From positions 62,001-126,000 of the forward strand of contig CAWFHN010000006.1 in the NCBI GenBank assembly GCA_963815665.1: 64,000 nt of DNA, written 5' to 3'. This stretch comes from DASUPK01 sp963815665. GTDB taxonomy: Bacteria; Actinomycetota; Thermoleophilia; Solirubrobacterales; 70-9. Positions 1 through 7,158 of this stretch are shown one piece after another. Both the position numbers and the translations under genes were made by a program. The notes under the pieces were generated by a model. That model did not search any database and had not been told where the DNA came from. It saw nothing but the letters and a program-made list of their open reading frames with translations. The first letter of the stretch is position 1. Each line of letters starts with the position of its first letter.

Positions 1-84
1 AACCTGCTCGCCCTCGGGGTTGCCCTGCTCGGCCACCTCCTGATCGTCGCGGCGATCGCGGTGCACCTCAGGCGAGCCGCCTGA
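1..84 (+). CDS. C-terminal end of a membrane protein (5' end outside window)
   Basis: An open frame runs from the first base to a TGA at 82-84 and encodes 27 residues: a strongly hydrophobic helix of Leu, Ala, Val and Ile followed by a short basic tail (LRRAA). This is how the last transmembrane helix of a membrane protein usually ends. Its last bases overlap the 3' end of the minus-strand DUF559 gene, so the two genes converge. Too little is present to name a family. Confidence 0.45.
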   Translation, partial: NLLALGVALLGHLLIVAAIAVHLRRAA

Positions 85-1009
85 GCCGACCCGCGATCTC
101 AGCCAAGGTCCGCTCCACCAGGGTTGGCTCAAACTTCACCTGAGCATGCGTAAAGCGGAGCGGCGTCAAGCCGGCCGCCAGATGGGTCTGGTCGCGCAGG
201 CGGTCACGCGCCTGCTGTGCCGGAGTGCGGTGATAGCGAAGGCCGTCGGTCTCGACCACCAGCCCCAGGTCCGGCGAGTAGAAGTCGACGCGATAGCCAT
301 TGACCCGCTGCCTCGTCCGGGGCGGCGGCAGTCCCGCTCGACGGACGAGGCACAGGAATCGGCGCTCGAGCTCGGAGTCGGTCAGCTGGAAGGTGCGGCA
401 GTCGAGGACCTCGCGCAGCGCGGCAACGCCGTCGAGACCGGCGTGGACCTCCACCGCCGCTCGCAACCGCTCGGGGTCGATCAGGCCGAGCTTGTCGGCG
501 TCGTTGACGGCTGCTTCGATCTGCTCCGGGCCGAGGATAGTCGCCAGGTCGATCAGGGTTCGGGCCGGAGTGGTGACCGGGATGCCGTCGCGCCGGGTCG
601 TGTCTTCGGCCCCGAAACTGCTGCGATGAAGGTGGATGCCCGGGCGCCTGCGCACCACCTCGGCGGGGACGGAGACGTCGATGGGCCCGCCGGGGGACGG
701 GTTCGGCCGCGCCGTGCCCTGGACGCCGATTGCCCAGAGGGCGGCGGCGCTTCGGTGACTCAGCGCGGCTCGAGGACCACAGCTCAGGACGGCGGCCATC
801 CAGCGGCCGCGCTGGGTCAGCTCCGGCCGGCCAATGGCGTAGATCCCACGAAAGACGCAATGAAGCCGACCGGTTGCGAGCCGGTGCTTGATCGCCTTCT
901 GGCTGAGCCCGCGCTCGAGCAGCTGCGCCCGAGATACGACGCCATGCTGTCGGCGCGCCAGCTGCCAAACGGACCCACTCGAAGAGTTTCGAAGCCTTTG
1001 GTCCCCCAT
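68..1009 (-). CDS. AbiEi-like HTH / DUF559 (PD-(D/E)xK-type) protein
   Basis: The 313-residue product has an N-terminal winged-helix region at about residues 15-60, of the kind annotated as the AbiEi antitoxin N-terminal domain (R-x-QLLERGLS then RGIYAIG). Its C-terminal DUF559 domain spans about residues 212-300, where VDFYSPDLGLVVETDG-x-x-Y-H carries the Asp and Glu-x-Asp of a Vsr/restriction-like nuclease fold. Such proteins are common, often in many copies, in Thermoleophilia; their biochemical role is not established. No AbiEii toxin gene is adjacent. The ATG at 1009-1007 is the only canonical start after an upstream in-frame stop, and it sits in the loop of a long hairpin described separately. 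Confidence 0.8.
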   Translation of the reverse strand: MGDQRLRNSSSGSVWQLARRQHGVVSRAQLLERGLSQKAIKHRLATGRLHCVFRGIYAIGRPELTQRGRWMAAVLSCGPRAALSHRSAAALWAIGVQGTARPNPSPGGPIDVSVPAEVVRRRPGIHLHRSSFGAEDTTRRDGIPVTTPARTLIDLATILGPEQIEAAVNDADKLGLIDPERLRAAVEVHAGLDGVAALREVLDCRTFQLTDSELERRFLCLVRRAGLPPPRTRQRVNGYRVDFYSPDLGLVVETDGLRYHRTPAQQARDRLRDQTHLAAGLTPLRFTHAQVKFEPTLVERTLAEIAGRLRRLA

Positions 1010-1034
1010 AGGGGACCAAACCCTTCAGAACTCT
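983..1034. promoter_or_regulatory. Long symmetric inverted repeat around the DUF559 start codon
   Basis: Three paired blocks are nested symmetrically: 983-988 with 1029-1034, 991-994 with 1023-1026, and a perfect 10-bp stem 997-1006 with 1011-1020. Two-base mismatches separate them, giving 20 paired positions per arm around a four-base loop (1007-1010). On the minus-strand mRNA the loop contains the AUG start codon of the DUF559 gene, and the 5' arm contains GAAGGG, the only Shine-Dalgarno-like run. It could hide the start as an RNA hairpin or act as a DNA operator for the gene's own HTH domain. Confidence 0.75.
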
Positions 1035-1067
1035 GAAATCTCCCCCCTCTGCCCCCTCTTTCCCAAG

Positions 1068-1143
1068 CCGCAGTTCGTCCTTCGCCCCCTTTCCCCAGCC
1101 GCAGTTCGTCCTTCGCCCCTCTTTCCCCAGCCGCAGTTCGTCC
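1068..1143. repeat. Tandem repeat, three copies, period 31-32 bp
   Basis: The 13-mer CCGCAGTTCGTCC occurs at 1068, 1099 and 1131, separated by nearly identical pyrimidine-rich spacers of 18 and 19 bases. The last copy abuts the stop codon of the HD gene (1144-1146). The array lies between two minus-strand genes, downstream of the HD gene and upstream of the DUF559 gene. The spacers are near copies of each other, so this is a plain tandem duplication and not a CRISPR. Confidence 0.8.
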
Positions 1144-2009
1144 CTAGAGCCGGAAGGAGGGCAGCAAACGCTTCTCCGTCTCGCCCGCCACCTCGGCGAT
1201 GACTTCGACGTGGCCCTCGAGGGGAGTGCCACGCAGCTTCGTGGCGAGCAGGTCGTCGACCTGGAAGATGCCCGCGGAGTTGTTCATCTCGATCTCGATC
1301 TTGACCGGGCGCTCCTCCCCCGCCTCGATGCGGATCTCGTCGATGGCCGCGGCGGAGAGGGCGTGGATCCCATACTGCCCGCCCTCGACCGGGATCCGCG
1401 AGCGGCCCTCCGCCATATCGAGCGCGTCGGCGACGCGGACGACTCCCCCTCCAGCGTGTAGGGCTCGCCCCGTCGGCGGTGGCCGATGATCGAGTGGAGG
1501 ATCTCCGAGCTGACCACCGTCCGCTCCGGCTCGTCGTACACCTCCGCGAGCAGCGACCCGAGGCGCTCCTGCACCATGAACAGGCTGTATGCCTCGTGGT
1601 CCGCGCGGTGGATCGACATGCCGACGTCGTGGAGCAGCGCCCCGCCGGCGACGACGACCTCGGCGTCGCGGTCGCGCATCCCGTGGTCGGTGACCATCGC
1701 CGGCTCGATCCCGCCCTTGACCAGCAGGCGCAGCAGCCGCAGCGCGATGTTGAGCACGACCTGCATGTGCACCCAGGAGTGGTCGGACATGCCGAGGCGC
1801 TCCGATTGGATCTGCGCCATGTACCACCAGGTACGCACGCGCTCGTCGGCGTTGACCGCCTCCAGGAACTTCTCGAGCTTGCGATTGCCCCGGGTCGGCG
1901 CGTGAACCTGCGCCTTGGCCACAGCCTCGGCGATCGAACCGGCGCGTAGATCGGGGCCCTGTGCTTCCATTTCCTCGATCATCTCAGGGGACGAGCTAGG
2001 GGGTTTCAT
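1144..2009 (-). pseudogene. HD-domain metal-dependent phosphohydrolase, one-base frameshift
   Basis: The N-terminal part (from ATG at 2009) contains the HD signature: DHSWVHMQVV near residue 76, then GALLHDVGMSIHRADHE, with conserved His and His-Asp metal ligands. After GEPYTLEG the frame is lost near 1443-1449, and the expected continuation (VRVADALDMAEGRSRIPVEGG) is found in the next frame down to a TAG at 1144. One extra base in the C-run at 1444-1448 would restore a 288-residue protein. The family hydrolyses phosphoesters or nucleotides, but the substrate here is unknown. The gene is monocistronic on minus, with no clear ribosome-binding site before the ATG. The break may be a homopolymer sequencing error. 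Confidence 0.75.
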
Positions 2010-2341
2010 GACTGGACGTCAGCTACACACTTTCGGGCTATTTACGGGAATTCCGACCGCCGATGCAGTTACCGTGATCTCGCTTCGGCTTAAGGAACTG
2101 GGATGACAGTCTGTTCGAACACAGGCATATCCGTTCCTGAGTGCTCGTGTCGGTCCTGCCTCGTGGCCCAGATCGAGCGCCACATGCCGTCGTTGCTGAA
2201 CGTTGAGGTGACCGGTGCCGCGCCCACCGTGGAGATGGCGGCGGTATCGAGCCTTCGGCGCCTGCGCTTCGGCCGCCGGCTTCGCCGGTTGCGCCGGGCC
2301 GCTTAGCGGCCACCAGGGCCGCGACTGAAGTCGACGCCAGG
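2010..2341. other. Intergenic region, slightly AT-richer, no convincing gene
   Basis: These 332 bases separate the HD gene start from the end of the EamA gene. The part from about 2020 to 2130 is visibly less GC-rich than its surroundings, as expected for the HD promoter. A plus-strand frame at 2103-2306 has no ribosome-binding site and ends in a low-complexity Arg-rich run, so I do not call it a gene. The only clear structure is the group of hairpins at 2297-2322. Confidence 0.5.
2297..2322 (-). terminator. Alternating GGCCGC/GCGGCC hairpins downstream of EamA
   Basis: GGCCGC (2297-2302), GCGGCC (2306-2311) and GGCCGC (2317-2322) can pair as either of two mutually exclusive 6-bp hairpins with loops of 3 or 5 bases. 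They lie 20 bases beyond the stop of the minus-strand EamA gene, the right place for a terminator. There is no U-tract, which is usual in such GC-rich genomes. Confidence 0.4.
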
Positions 2342-3253
2342 TCACGCCTCGGTCGGAGCCTGCGCCACCGACGCGCCGAGCACCCCCGCGCTCGCGACCA
2401 CCACGAGCACGATTCCCATCACATCGACCGTCGCCAGACCCTGTCCGAGCGCGATCAGGCCGATCAGCGCGGCGACCGCCGGCTCCATGCTCATCAACAC
2501 ACCGAAGGTCCCGACCGCGATCCGCCTCAGGGCCTCGAGCTCGAGCGAGTAGGGGACCACGGAGCTCAACACTCCCGTCGCCGCCCCGACGGCCGCCGCA
2601 CCGGGATCGAGCAGGTCTCCCCCGGCCGCGGCGGTGCCCGGCACCACCATCAGCGCGGCGGCGACCCCCATCGCCAGGGCGAGTCCGCGGCCTCCGGGAA
2701 ATACCCGCCCTATGCGAGCGCTGAGCAGGATGTAGGCGCCCCAGAACCCGCCGGCCAGCAGCGCGAACCCGATTCCGGCCGCGCTCGCCGATCCCGACGG
2801 CCGGGTCAGCAAGAGGACCCCGGCGGCGGCGCAGGCAACCCAGACCAGGTCGAGTCGCCGCCGCGACCCGAACAGACCGACGAGGAGCGGCCCGACGAAC
2901 TCGAAGGTGACTGCGATACCGAGCGGGATCCGGTCGAGGGACTCGTAGAAGCAGAGGTTCATTCCCGCCAGGGCGACGCCGAAGGCTCCCGCGAGCAGTA
3001 GCCCGTCGCGACCGGCAGCCAGCGGCCGCGGGCGCCAGATCGCAATCAGCAGGATCGCGGCTGCGAGCAGCCGGTAGAGCACGGCGCCGGCGGGGCCAAC
3101 CCGGTCGAAGAGGGTGGTCGCGGCGGCCGACCCGCACTGCACCGAGACGACAGCCCCGATGACCATGAACGGCGCCGCAGCGCCGGCGCGCCCGGCAGCG
3201 GCCGGCCCCGTGAAACGGGTTGCGCCTCGCTTCGCTGCGGCGCACCCTCGCAT
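2342..3253 (-). CDS. EamA-family (drug/metabolite) transporter
   Basis: The 303-residue protein is almost entirely hydrophobic and shows the two EamA repeats (about residues 25-155 and 165-295) expected of a ten-helix DMT-superfamily transporter. The stretch ending DRIPLGIAVTFEFVGPLL and the later VPYSLELEALRRI with MSMEPAVAALIG resemble RhtA-type threonine/homoserine exporters. Substrate specificity cannot be read from sequence. The start ATG overlaps the stop of the upstream yjbQ gene as TGATG, so translation is probably coupled. The substrate is not suggested by the neighbour, whose physiological role is itself unclear. Confidence 0.85.
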   Translation of the reverse strand: MRGCAAAKRGATRFTGPAAAGRAGAAAPFMVIGAVVSVQCGSAAATTLFDRVGPAGAVLYRLLAAAILLIAIWRPRPLAAGRDGLLLAGAFGVALAGMNLCFYESLDRIPLGIAVTFEFVGPLLVGLFGSRRRLDLVWVACAAAGVLLLTRPSGSASAAGIGFALLAGGFWGAYILLSARIGRVFPGGRGLALAMGVAAALMVVPGTAAAGGDLLDPGAAAVGAATGVLSSVVPYSLELEALRRIAVGTFGVLMSMEPAVAALIGLIALGQGLATVDVMGIVLVVVASAGVLGASVAQAPTEA

Positions 3254-3714
3254 CAATCGCCGATCACCTTGATCACCAGCCGCTTCGCGCGCCGGCCGTC
3301 GAACTCGCAGTAGAAGACGGCCTGCCAGGGGCCGAGGTCGAGCCGCCCCTCCGTGATCGGCAGGACCACCTGGTGGTGCACCAGCAGGTTCTTCAGGTGC
3401 GCGTCGCCGTTGTCCTCGCCGCCGCGGTGGTGGCGGTAGTCGCCCGGATCGGGACGCAGCTCGCGGGCGACGTCGTTGGCCGGCTCCTTCCAGCTGGGCG
3501 GCGCGATCTTGTCGAGCCACTCGAGCGTGTCCTCCTGCAGGCCAGGCTCGTCGTCGTTGACCCAGACAGCGGCGGTGATGTGCATCGCCGAGACGAGCAC
3601 CATCCCCTCCGAGACCCTCGAGTCGTCGACGGCGCCCTGCACGTTCTCCGTGATCCGGACGAACTCCCGCCTCCCCTCGGTGTTGAACGTCATGTACTCG
3701 GTGTGCGACTTCAA
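3253..3714 (-). CDS. YjbQ-family protein (UPF0047)
   Basis: The 153-residue product matches the YjbQ/UPF0047 family from end to end: KSHTEYMTFNT at the start, ITENVQGAV, SAMHITAAVWVNDDE, a His-rich NGDAHLKNLLVHH segment, and LGPWQAVFYCEFDG near the C-terminus. Members of this small beta-fold family have weak thiamine-phosphate synthase activity in vitro; the physiological role is unclear. I chose the TTG at 3714 because AGGAG lies five bases upstream and homologues begin with this KSHTEY block. It is followed with a TGATG overlap by the EamA transporter, forming a two-gene operon. Confidence 0.85.
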   Translation of the reverse strand: MKSHTEYMTFNTEGRREFVRITENVQGAVDDSRVSEGMVLVSAMHITAAVWVNDDEPGLQEDTLEWLDKIAPPSWKEPANDVARELRPDPGDYRHHRGGEDNGDAHLKNLLVHHQVVLPITEGRLDLGPWQAVFYCEFDGRRAKRLVIKVIGD

Positions 3715-3754
3715 GGCCACTCCTCTCCGTTGCGGGATCGGAGAAGATGCTCCC

Positions 3755-4477
3755 ATGGCCGGGCTTCTTTCCCTGGAGCGCCGAGATGAGGTCGCGGTGG
3801 TCACGCTGCAGCGCCCCGAGAAGCGGAACGCCCTCTCGATCGACCTGCGCGTGGAGCTCGCCGAATCGTTCGGCTCCCTCGGCGAGGACCCCGGCGTCGG
3901 CGCGGTCGTGCTGACCGGGGCTCCCCCGGCCTTCTGCTCGGGGATGGACACCACCCAGTTCGGAGGCGATCGCGAACACCGGGAGCGGCTGGTCGAGACG
4001 AGCATCGGCTGCTTCCGGGCCGTCGGCAATTGCGCCAGGCCGGTGGTCGCAGCGGTCAACGGGGCCGCGCTCGCCGGCGGCTTCGCGCTCGCCCTGCTCT
4101 GCGACCTGCGGATCGCGGGCGAGTCGGCGAGCTTCGGGTTCCCGGAGCTGCCGCGTGGCATCCCGCCGAGCTACGCGGCGGCGCGCGCCGCCTTGCCCGC
4201 GCCGGTCGCCGCAGAGCTCACCCTGACCGGCCGGCTGCTCGACGCCGACGGCGCCCTGCGGGATGGGATCGTCGGCGCCGTCCATCCCGACGACGAGCTG
4301 ATGCCCCGCGCGATCGAGCTGGCCGGCCGGATTGCATCCGGTCCTCGCCAGGCGATCACCGAGACCAAGCGGCGGATCCTGATCGACCGCGACCGCACCA
4401 TCGGTCACCTCTTCGACGAGGAGGAGCGACTGCTGCGCGAGGCGCTGCTCGGCGACGAGCCCGACGACGCCGCGTGA
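3755..4477 (+). CDS. Enoyl-CoA hydratase/isomerase family protein
   Basis: The 240-residue crotonase-fold protein shows the family landmarks: RPEKRNALS near residue 20, an oxyanion-hole region PAFCSGMD near 62-69, and NGAALAGGFALALLCDLRIA with FGFPELPRGIPPS at about 101-140. These proteins hydrate or isomerise enoyl-CoA thioesters in fatty-acid or aromatic-acid breakdown. The second catalytic Glu position (FPELPRG) is present, while the first is less obvious, so the exact reaction is uncertain. GGAGAAG lies upstream of the ATG. It is divergent from yjbQ with about 40 bases between the starts. Confidence 0.85.
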   Translation: MAGLLSLERRDEVAVVTLQRPEKRNALSIDLRVELAESFGSLGEDPGVGAVVLTGAPPAFCSGMDTTQFGGDREHRERLVETSIGCFRAVGNCARPVVAAVNGAALAGGFALALLCDLRIAGESASFGFPELPRGIPPSYAAARAALPAPVAAELTLTGRLLDADGALRDGIVGAVHPDDELMPRAIELAGRIASGPRQAITETKRRILIDRDRTIGHLFDEEERLLREALLGDEPDDAA

Positions 4478-4524
4478 CTCGATGGTTGAAACCGGTCGCG
4501 GCTGGGTAAGCCCGCCGCAATCTC

Positions 4525-5679
4525 TTGACTCGCCACAGGGGGAATCGACGAGCCAACAGCGCTCCAGTGGGCCGCACGCTCGGTTCGTTTGCATTCGCCC
4601 TCATCCTGCTCGCGCTCGCCGCCGCGCCGGGAACGGCGTCGGCCTCCCAGCTCCGCGGCGCGGTCCTCACGCCGAACTTCCAGTGGGCCCCGCCCAACGG
4701 CGTGACCGTCGCCCAGTCCGACCGAGAGACGAAGGCGGCCTGCAACCTCGGCTCGACGGTGATGCGCGTGGTCGTCAACTGGGCACGGATGGAGCCCGGC
4801 CCCGGCCAATTCGATCCTCACTACGTGGCGCGGGTCGACAGGGTGGTCCGCCGGCTCGCCGGCTGCGGCATCCCGATCGAGCTGACGATCATGGGGACCC
4901 CCTGCTGGGAGACGACAGATCCGGGGGTCGCTCCGCGATGCGCGCCCGGGGCGTGGGCGCTCTACCCGCCCAGGGCGCCCGCGGCGTACGGCGGGGTCGT
5001 CGCCTGGTCGCTGATGCGATGGGGCTCGCATCTGGCAGCGCTCGAGGTGTGGAATGAGCCGAACAACCCGACCTTCTGGCTGGGGTCGGTGCAGCAGTAC
5101 GTCGATCTCGTCAACGCCGCGGCCGCCTACGCCAGGGCCATCGGGAGCCCGGTGCCGATCATTGCCGGCGCTCTCGCCGGAGCCGATGTCGACTACCTCG
5201 ATCAGATGTACGCGAGCGGGATGCACGGCCAGAGCGGGATCTCGATGCACCCGTACACGCTGCGACCCGCCGGCGGCTTCTTCAACCCGTTGCGGCCGAG
5301 CGGGCGCGCGGGAGGTTCGGCCCTCAGAACGAGCATCGCGAACGTGCATGACGCGATGCTCGCGGCATCAGACCCGGGGGGCATCTGGCTGACGGAGTTC
5401 GGGTACTCGGTCTGCCCGGCGACGCCCTATTGCGTCTCGGCGCGGAGACAGGCACGCTGGACCGTCGACGGCCTCCGCACCGCGGCGCGCATCCCCTACG
5501 TGCGCGCCGCGATCCTCTACAGCCTCAGGGACGCGGGCGTGTCGAAAGACTGGAACAACCGGTTCGGGCTGCTCAAGCGGAACTTCGCGCCGCGCCCCAG
5601 CTACGCCGCGGTCCGCCGCACCGTGCGCAAGCTCGGACACCGCCACAGGCACAGGCGCGGACATCGTCATCATCGATAG
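4525..5679 (+). CDS. Secreted glycoside hydrolase (GH5/GH39-like clan A barrel)
   Basis: The protein begins with a basic segment and a hydrophobic signal sequence ending GTASAS. A TIM-barrel-like domain follows: MRVVVNWARMEPGPG near residue 80, LEVWNEPNNPTFW near 180 (Glu as the likely acid/base), and IWLTEFGYS near 290 (Glu as the likely nucleophile). These are the spaced catalytic motifs of clan GH-A. The substrate is unknown but extracellular polysaccharide is likely. The C-terminus is a His/Arg-rich tail (KLGHRHRHRRGHRHHR), which is unusual. Start choice is open: TTG at 4525 or GTG at 4567, neither with a good ribosome-binding site. The lipoate-ligase-like gene begins 3 bases after the stop. 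Confidence 0.75.
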   Translation: MTRHRGNRRANSAPVGRTLGSFAFALILLALAAAPGTASASQLRGAVLTPNFQWAPPNGVTVAQSDRETKAACNLGSTVMRVVVNWARMEPGPGQFDPHYVARVDRVVRRLAGCGIPIELTIMGTPCWETTDPGVAPRCAPGAWALYPPRAPAAYGGVVAWSLMRWGSHLAALEVWNEPNNPTFWLGSVQQYVDLVNAAAAYARAIGSPVPIIAGALAGADVDYLDQMYASGMHGQSGISMHPYTLRPAGGFFNPLRPSGRAGGSALRTSIANVHDAMLAASDPGGIWLTEFGYSVCPATPYCVSARRQARWTVDGLRTAARIPYVRAAILYSLRDAGVSKDWNNRFGLLKRNFAPRPSYAAVRRTVRKLGHRHRHRRGHRHHR

Positions 5680-5682
5680 GCG

Positions 5683-6438
5683 ATGGAGTCCCTGCGACTG
5701 GTCCGGCACTCGTTCCGGGATCAGCCCGAGCTCAGCACCGCGGTCTCGCGGACCATCCTCCGACGGGTGGCGGCCGGGGAGCTGCCGCCGACCATCCGGA
5801 TCCACCGCCCCGGCGACGAGGTCGCCTTCGGCCGTCAGGATCTGGCGAGCCCGCATTACGAGGCCGCCGCGGAGGCGGCCCGGGCCGCGGGCTTCGCGGC
5901 CGTCGAACGGCTGGCCGGCGGCCGGGCGGCCGTCTTCCACAGCGGCACGATCGCGATAGCCAGGGCCTATGCCGACCCGCAGCCCCCGAAGCGCACCTAC
6001 GCCCGCTTCGAGGAGATGGCGGAGCTGATCGCGGCGACGCTGCGCGGGCTTGGCGTCGACGCCCGAGTCGGGGAGGTGCCGGGCGAGTACTGCCCGGGCG
6101 CCTACAGCGTCAACGCGCGTGGTGCCGTCAAGCTCTCTGGCATCGGCCAGCGGATGATCCGCGGCGGCGCCCACCTGGGTGGCGTGATCGTGGCTTCGGG
6201 AGGCAGCGAGGTCGCGCGGGCGCTCGTGCCTGTCTACGACGCCCTGGAGCTGGAATGGGATCCGGCCACCTCCGGGGACGTCTCCACGGAGATCGGCCGG
6301 CCGGTCGACCCGGGCGAGATCGAGGAGGCGCTGATCGCCGAGCTCGGCAGGTCCTACGAGCTGGTCGACTCAGAGCTGGATTGGGAAACGCTCGAGCAGG
6401 CTCAAGATAGTTTGGCCGGGGCGTCCTCCGGGGGATAA
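5683..6438 (+). CDS. Lipoate-protein ligase A / octanoyltransferase-like protein
   Basis: The 251-residue product has the BPL_LplA_LipB fold motifs: an RLAGGRAAVFHSGTIAI block near residue 76 (the RxGGRxxxH acyl-adenylate loop), then EYCPGAYSVNARGAVKLSGI near 128-147 with the Lys expected to contact the acyl group. Family members attach lipoate or transfer octanoate to E2 and H-protein domains. No lipoyl-dependent complex is encoded nearby, so the target is not shown. The gene follows the secreted glycosidase at 3 bases and is probably cotranscribed with it, an odd pairing. Confidence 0.8.
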   Translation: MESLRLVRHSFRDQPELSTAVSRTILRRVAAGELPPTIRIHRPGDEVAFGRQDLASPHYEAAAEAARAAGFAAVERLAGGRAAVFHSGTIAIARAYADPQPPKRTYARFEEMAELIAATLRGLGVDARVGEVPGEYCPGAYSVNARGAVKLSGIGQRMIRGGAHLGGVIVASGGSEVARALVPVYDALELEWDPATSGDVSTEIGRPVDPGEIEEALIAELGRSYELVDSELDWETLEQAQDSLAGASSGG

Positions 6439-6483
6439 GCAGGCCATGGCTGATGGAGCGGCCACGGCAAGCGCGAACGGGAA

Positions 6484-7140
6484 CTAGCCGAGCGCGGTTT
6501 CCTTCAGGCTCTGCCGCAGCTCCTCGACCGAGGTGAACACGTCCCTCGCACCCGCGTCCCGCAGCTCCTGCTCCGAGAAGCCTCCGGTGCGCACCGCCAG
6601 CGTCTCTACTCCCGCGCGGGCGGCCGCCTCTACGTCCCAGACGGTGTCTCCGATCATCAGAGCGTCCTCGGGCCGCCCACTCACCTTGTCGAGGGCCGCA
6701 TGCACCAGGTCGGGCTTCGGCTTCGTCTGCTCCACGTCCGCTGACGTGGTCCAAGCCTCGACGATCTCTCGGGCGTCCAGCAGATCGATGTAGTGCTCGA
6801 TCTCCCAGTCCTTGGCGGAGCTCGCCAGCACCACGACATTGTCGCGCTCGCGCAGGTCCTCAATCAGCTCGCGTGAGCCCGCCATCGTCCGCACCTCGTC
6901 GATCAGCTTCCTGTACTCCTCCGACTCCGCATCGCGGATGTCATCCCCGTGGCGCTCCTCGACCTCGTCCCCGGCGACGGAGGCGACCAGCTGGTCGCCC
7001 CCCATCCCGATATGGCGGTGGATGCGCCAGAGCTGCTCCGTCACGTCGAAGCGCTGAAACGCCCTGAACCAGGCAATCGCGTGGTGGTAGTTCGTGTCGA
7101 CGAGCGTGCCGTCGACGTCGAGGATCGCTATTCGGCGCAT
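6484..7140 (-). CDS. HAD-family hydrolase (phosphoglycolate phosphatase-like)
   Basis: The 218-residue protein opens with LDVDGTLVDTN (nucleophile Asp and Asp+2), has VVLASSAK near residue 104 (motif II Ser), TKPKPDLVHAAL near 138 (motif III Lys) and ALMIGDTVWDVEAAARAG near 160 (motif IV Asp pair). A helical cap between residues 20 and 90 gives the C1-capped layout of phosphoglycolate or sugar phosphatases. The substrate is undetermined. Its ATG is only 18 bases from the divergent GH15 start, so both promoters must overlap the coding sequence or each other. Confidence 0.85.
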   Translation of the reverse strand: MRRIAILDVDGTLVDTNYHHAIAWFRAFQRFDVTEQLWRIHRHIGMGGDQLVASVAGDEVEERHGDDIRDAESEEYRKLIDEVRTMAGSRELIEDLRERDNVVVLASSAKDWEIEHYIDLLDAREIVEAWTTSADVEQTKPKPDLVHAALDKVSGRPEDALMIGDTVWDVEAAARAGVETLAVRTGGFSEQELRDAGARDVFTSVEELRQSLKETALG

Positions 7141-7158
7141 TTGGGTAGGCCTACCCTG

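Noticed and set aside
1068..1143. Direct repeats considered as a CRISPR array
   Set aside because: The spacers are near-identical to one another and only 18-19 bases long, so it is a simple tandem repeat.
2103..2306. Possible small gene encoding a 67-residue Cys- and Arg-containing protein
   Set aside because: No ribosome-binding site, C-terminal half is low-complexity Arg/Leu, and the region overlaps hairpins downstream of EamA.
2342..4594. A 750-codon minus frame extending the EamA gene through yjbQ and the hydratase
   Set aside because: The transporter homology begins at about 3253, where a TGATG junction with yjbQ gives a natural start.
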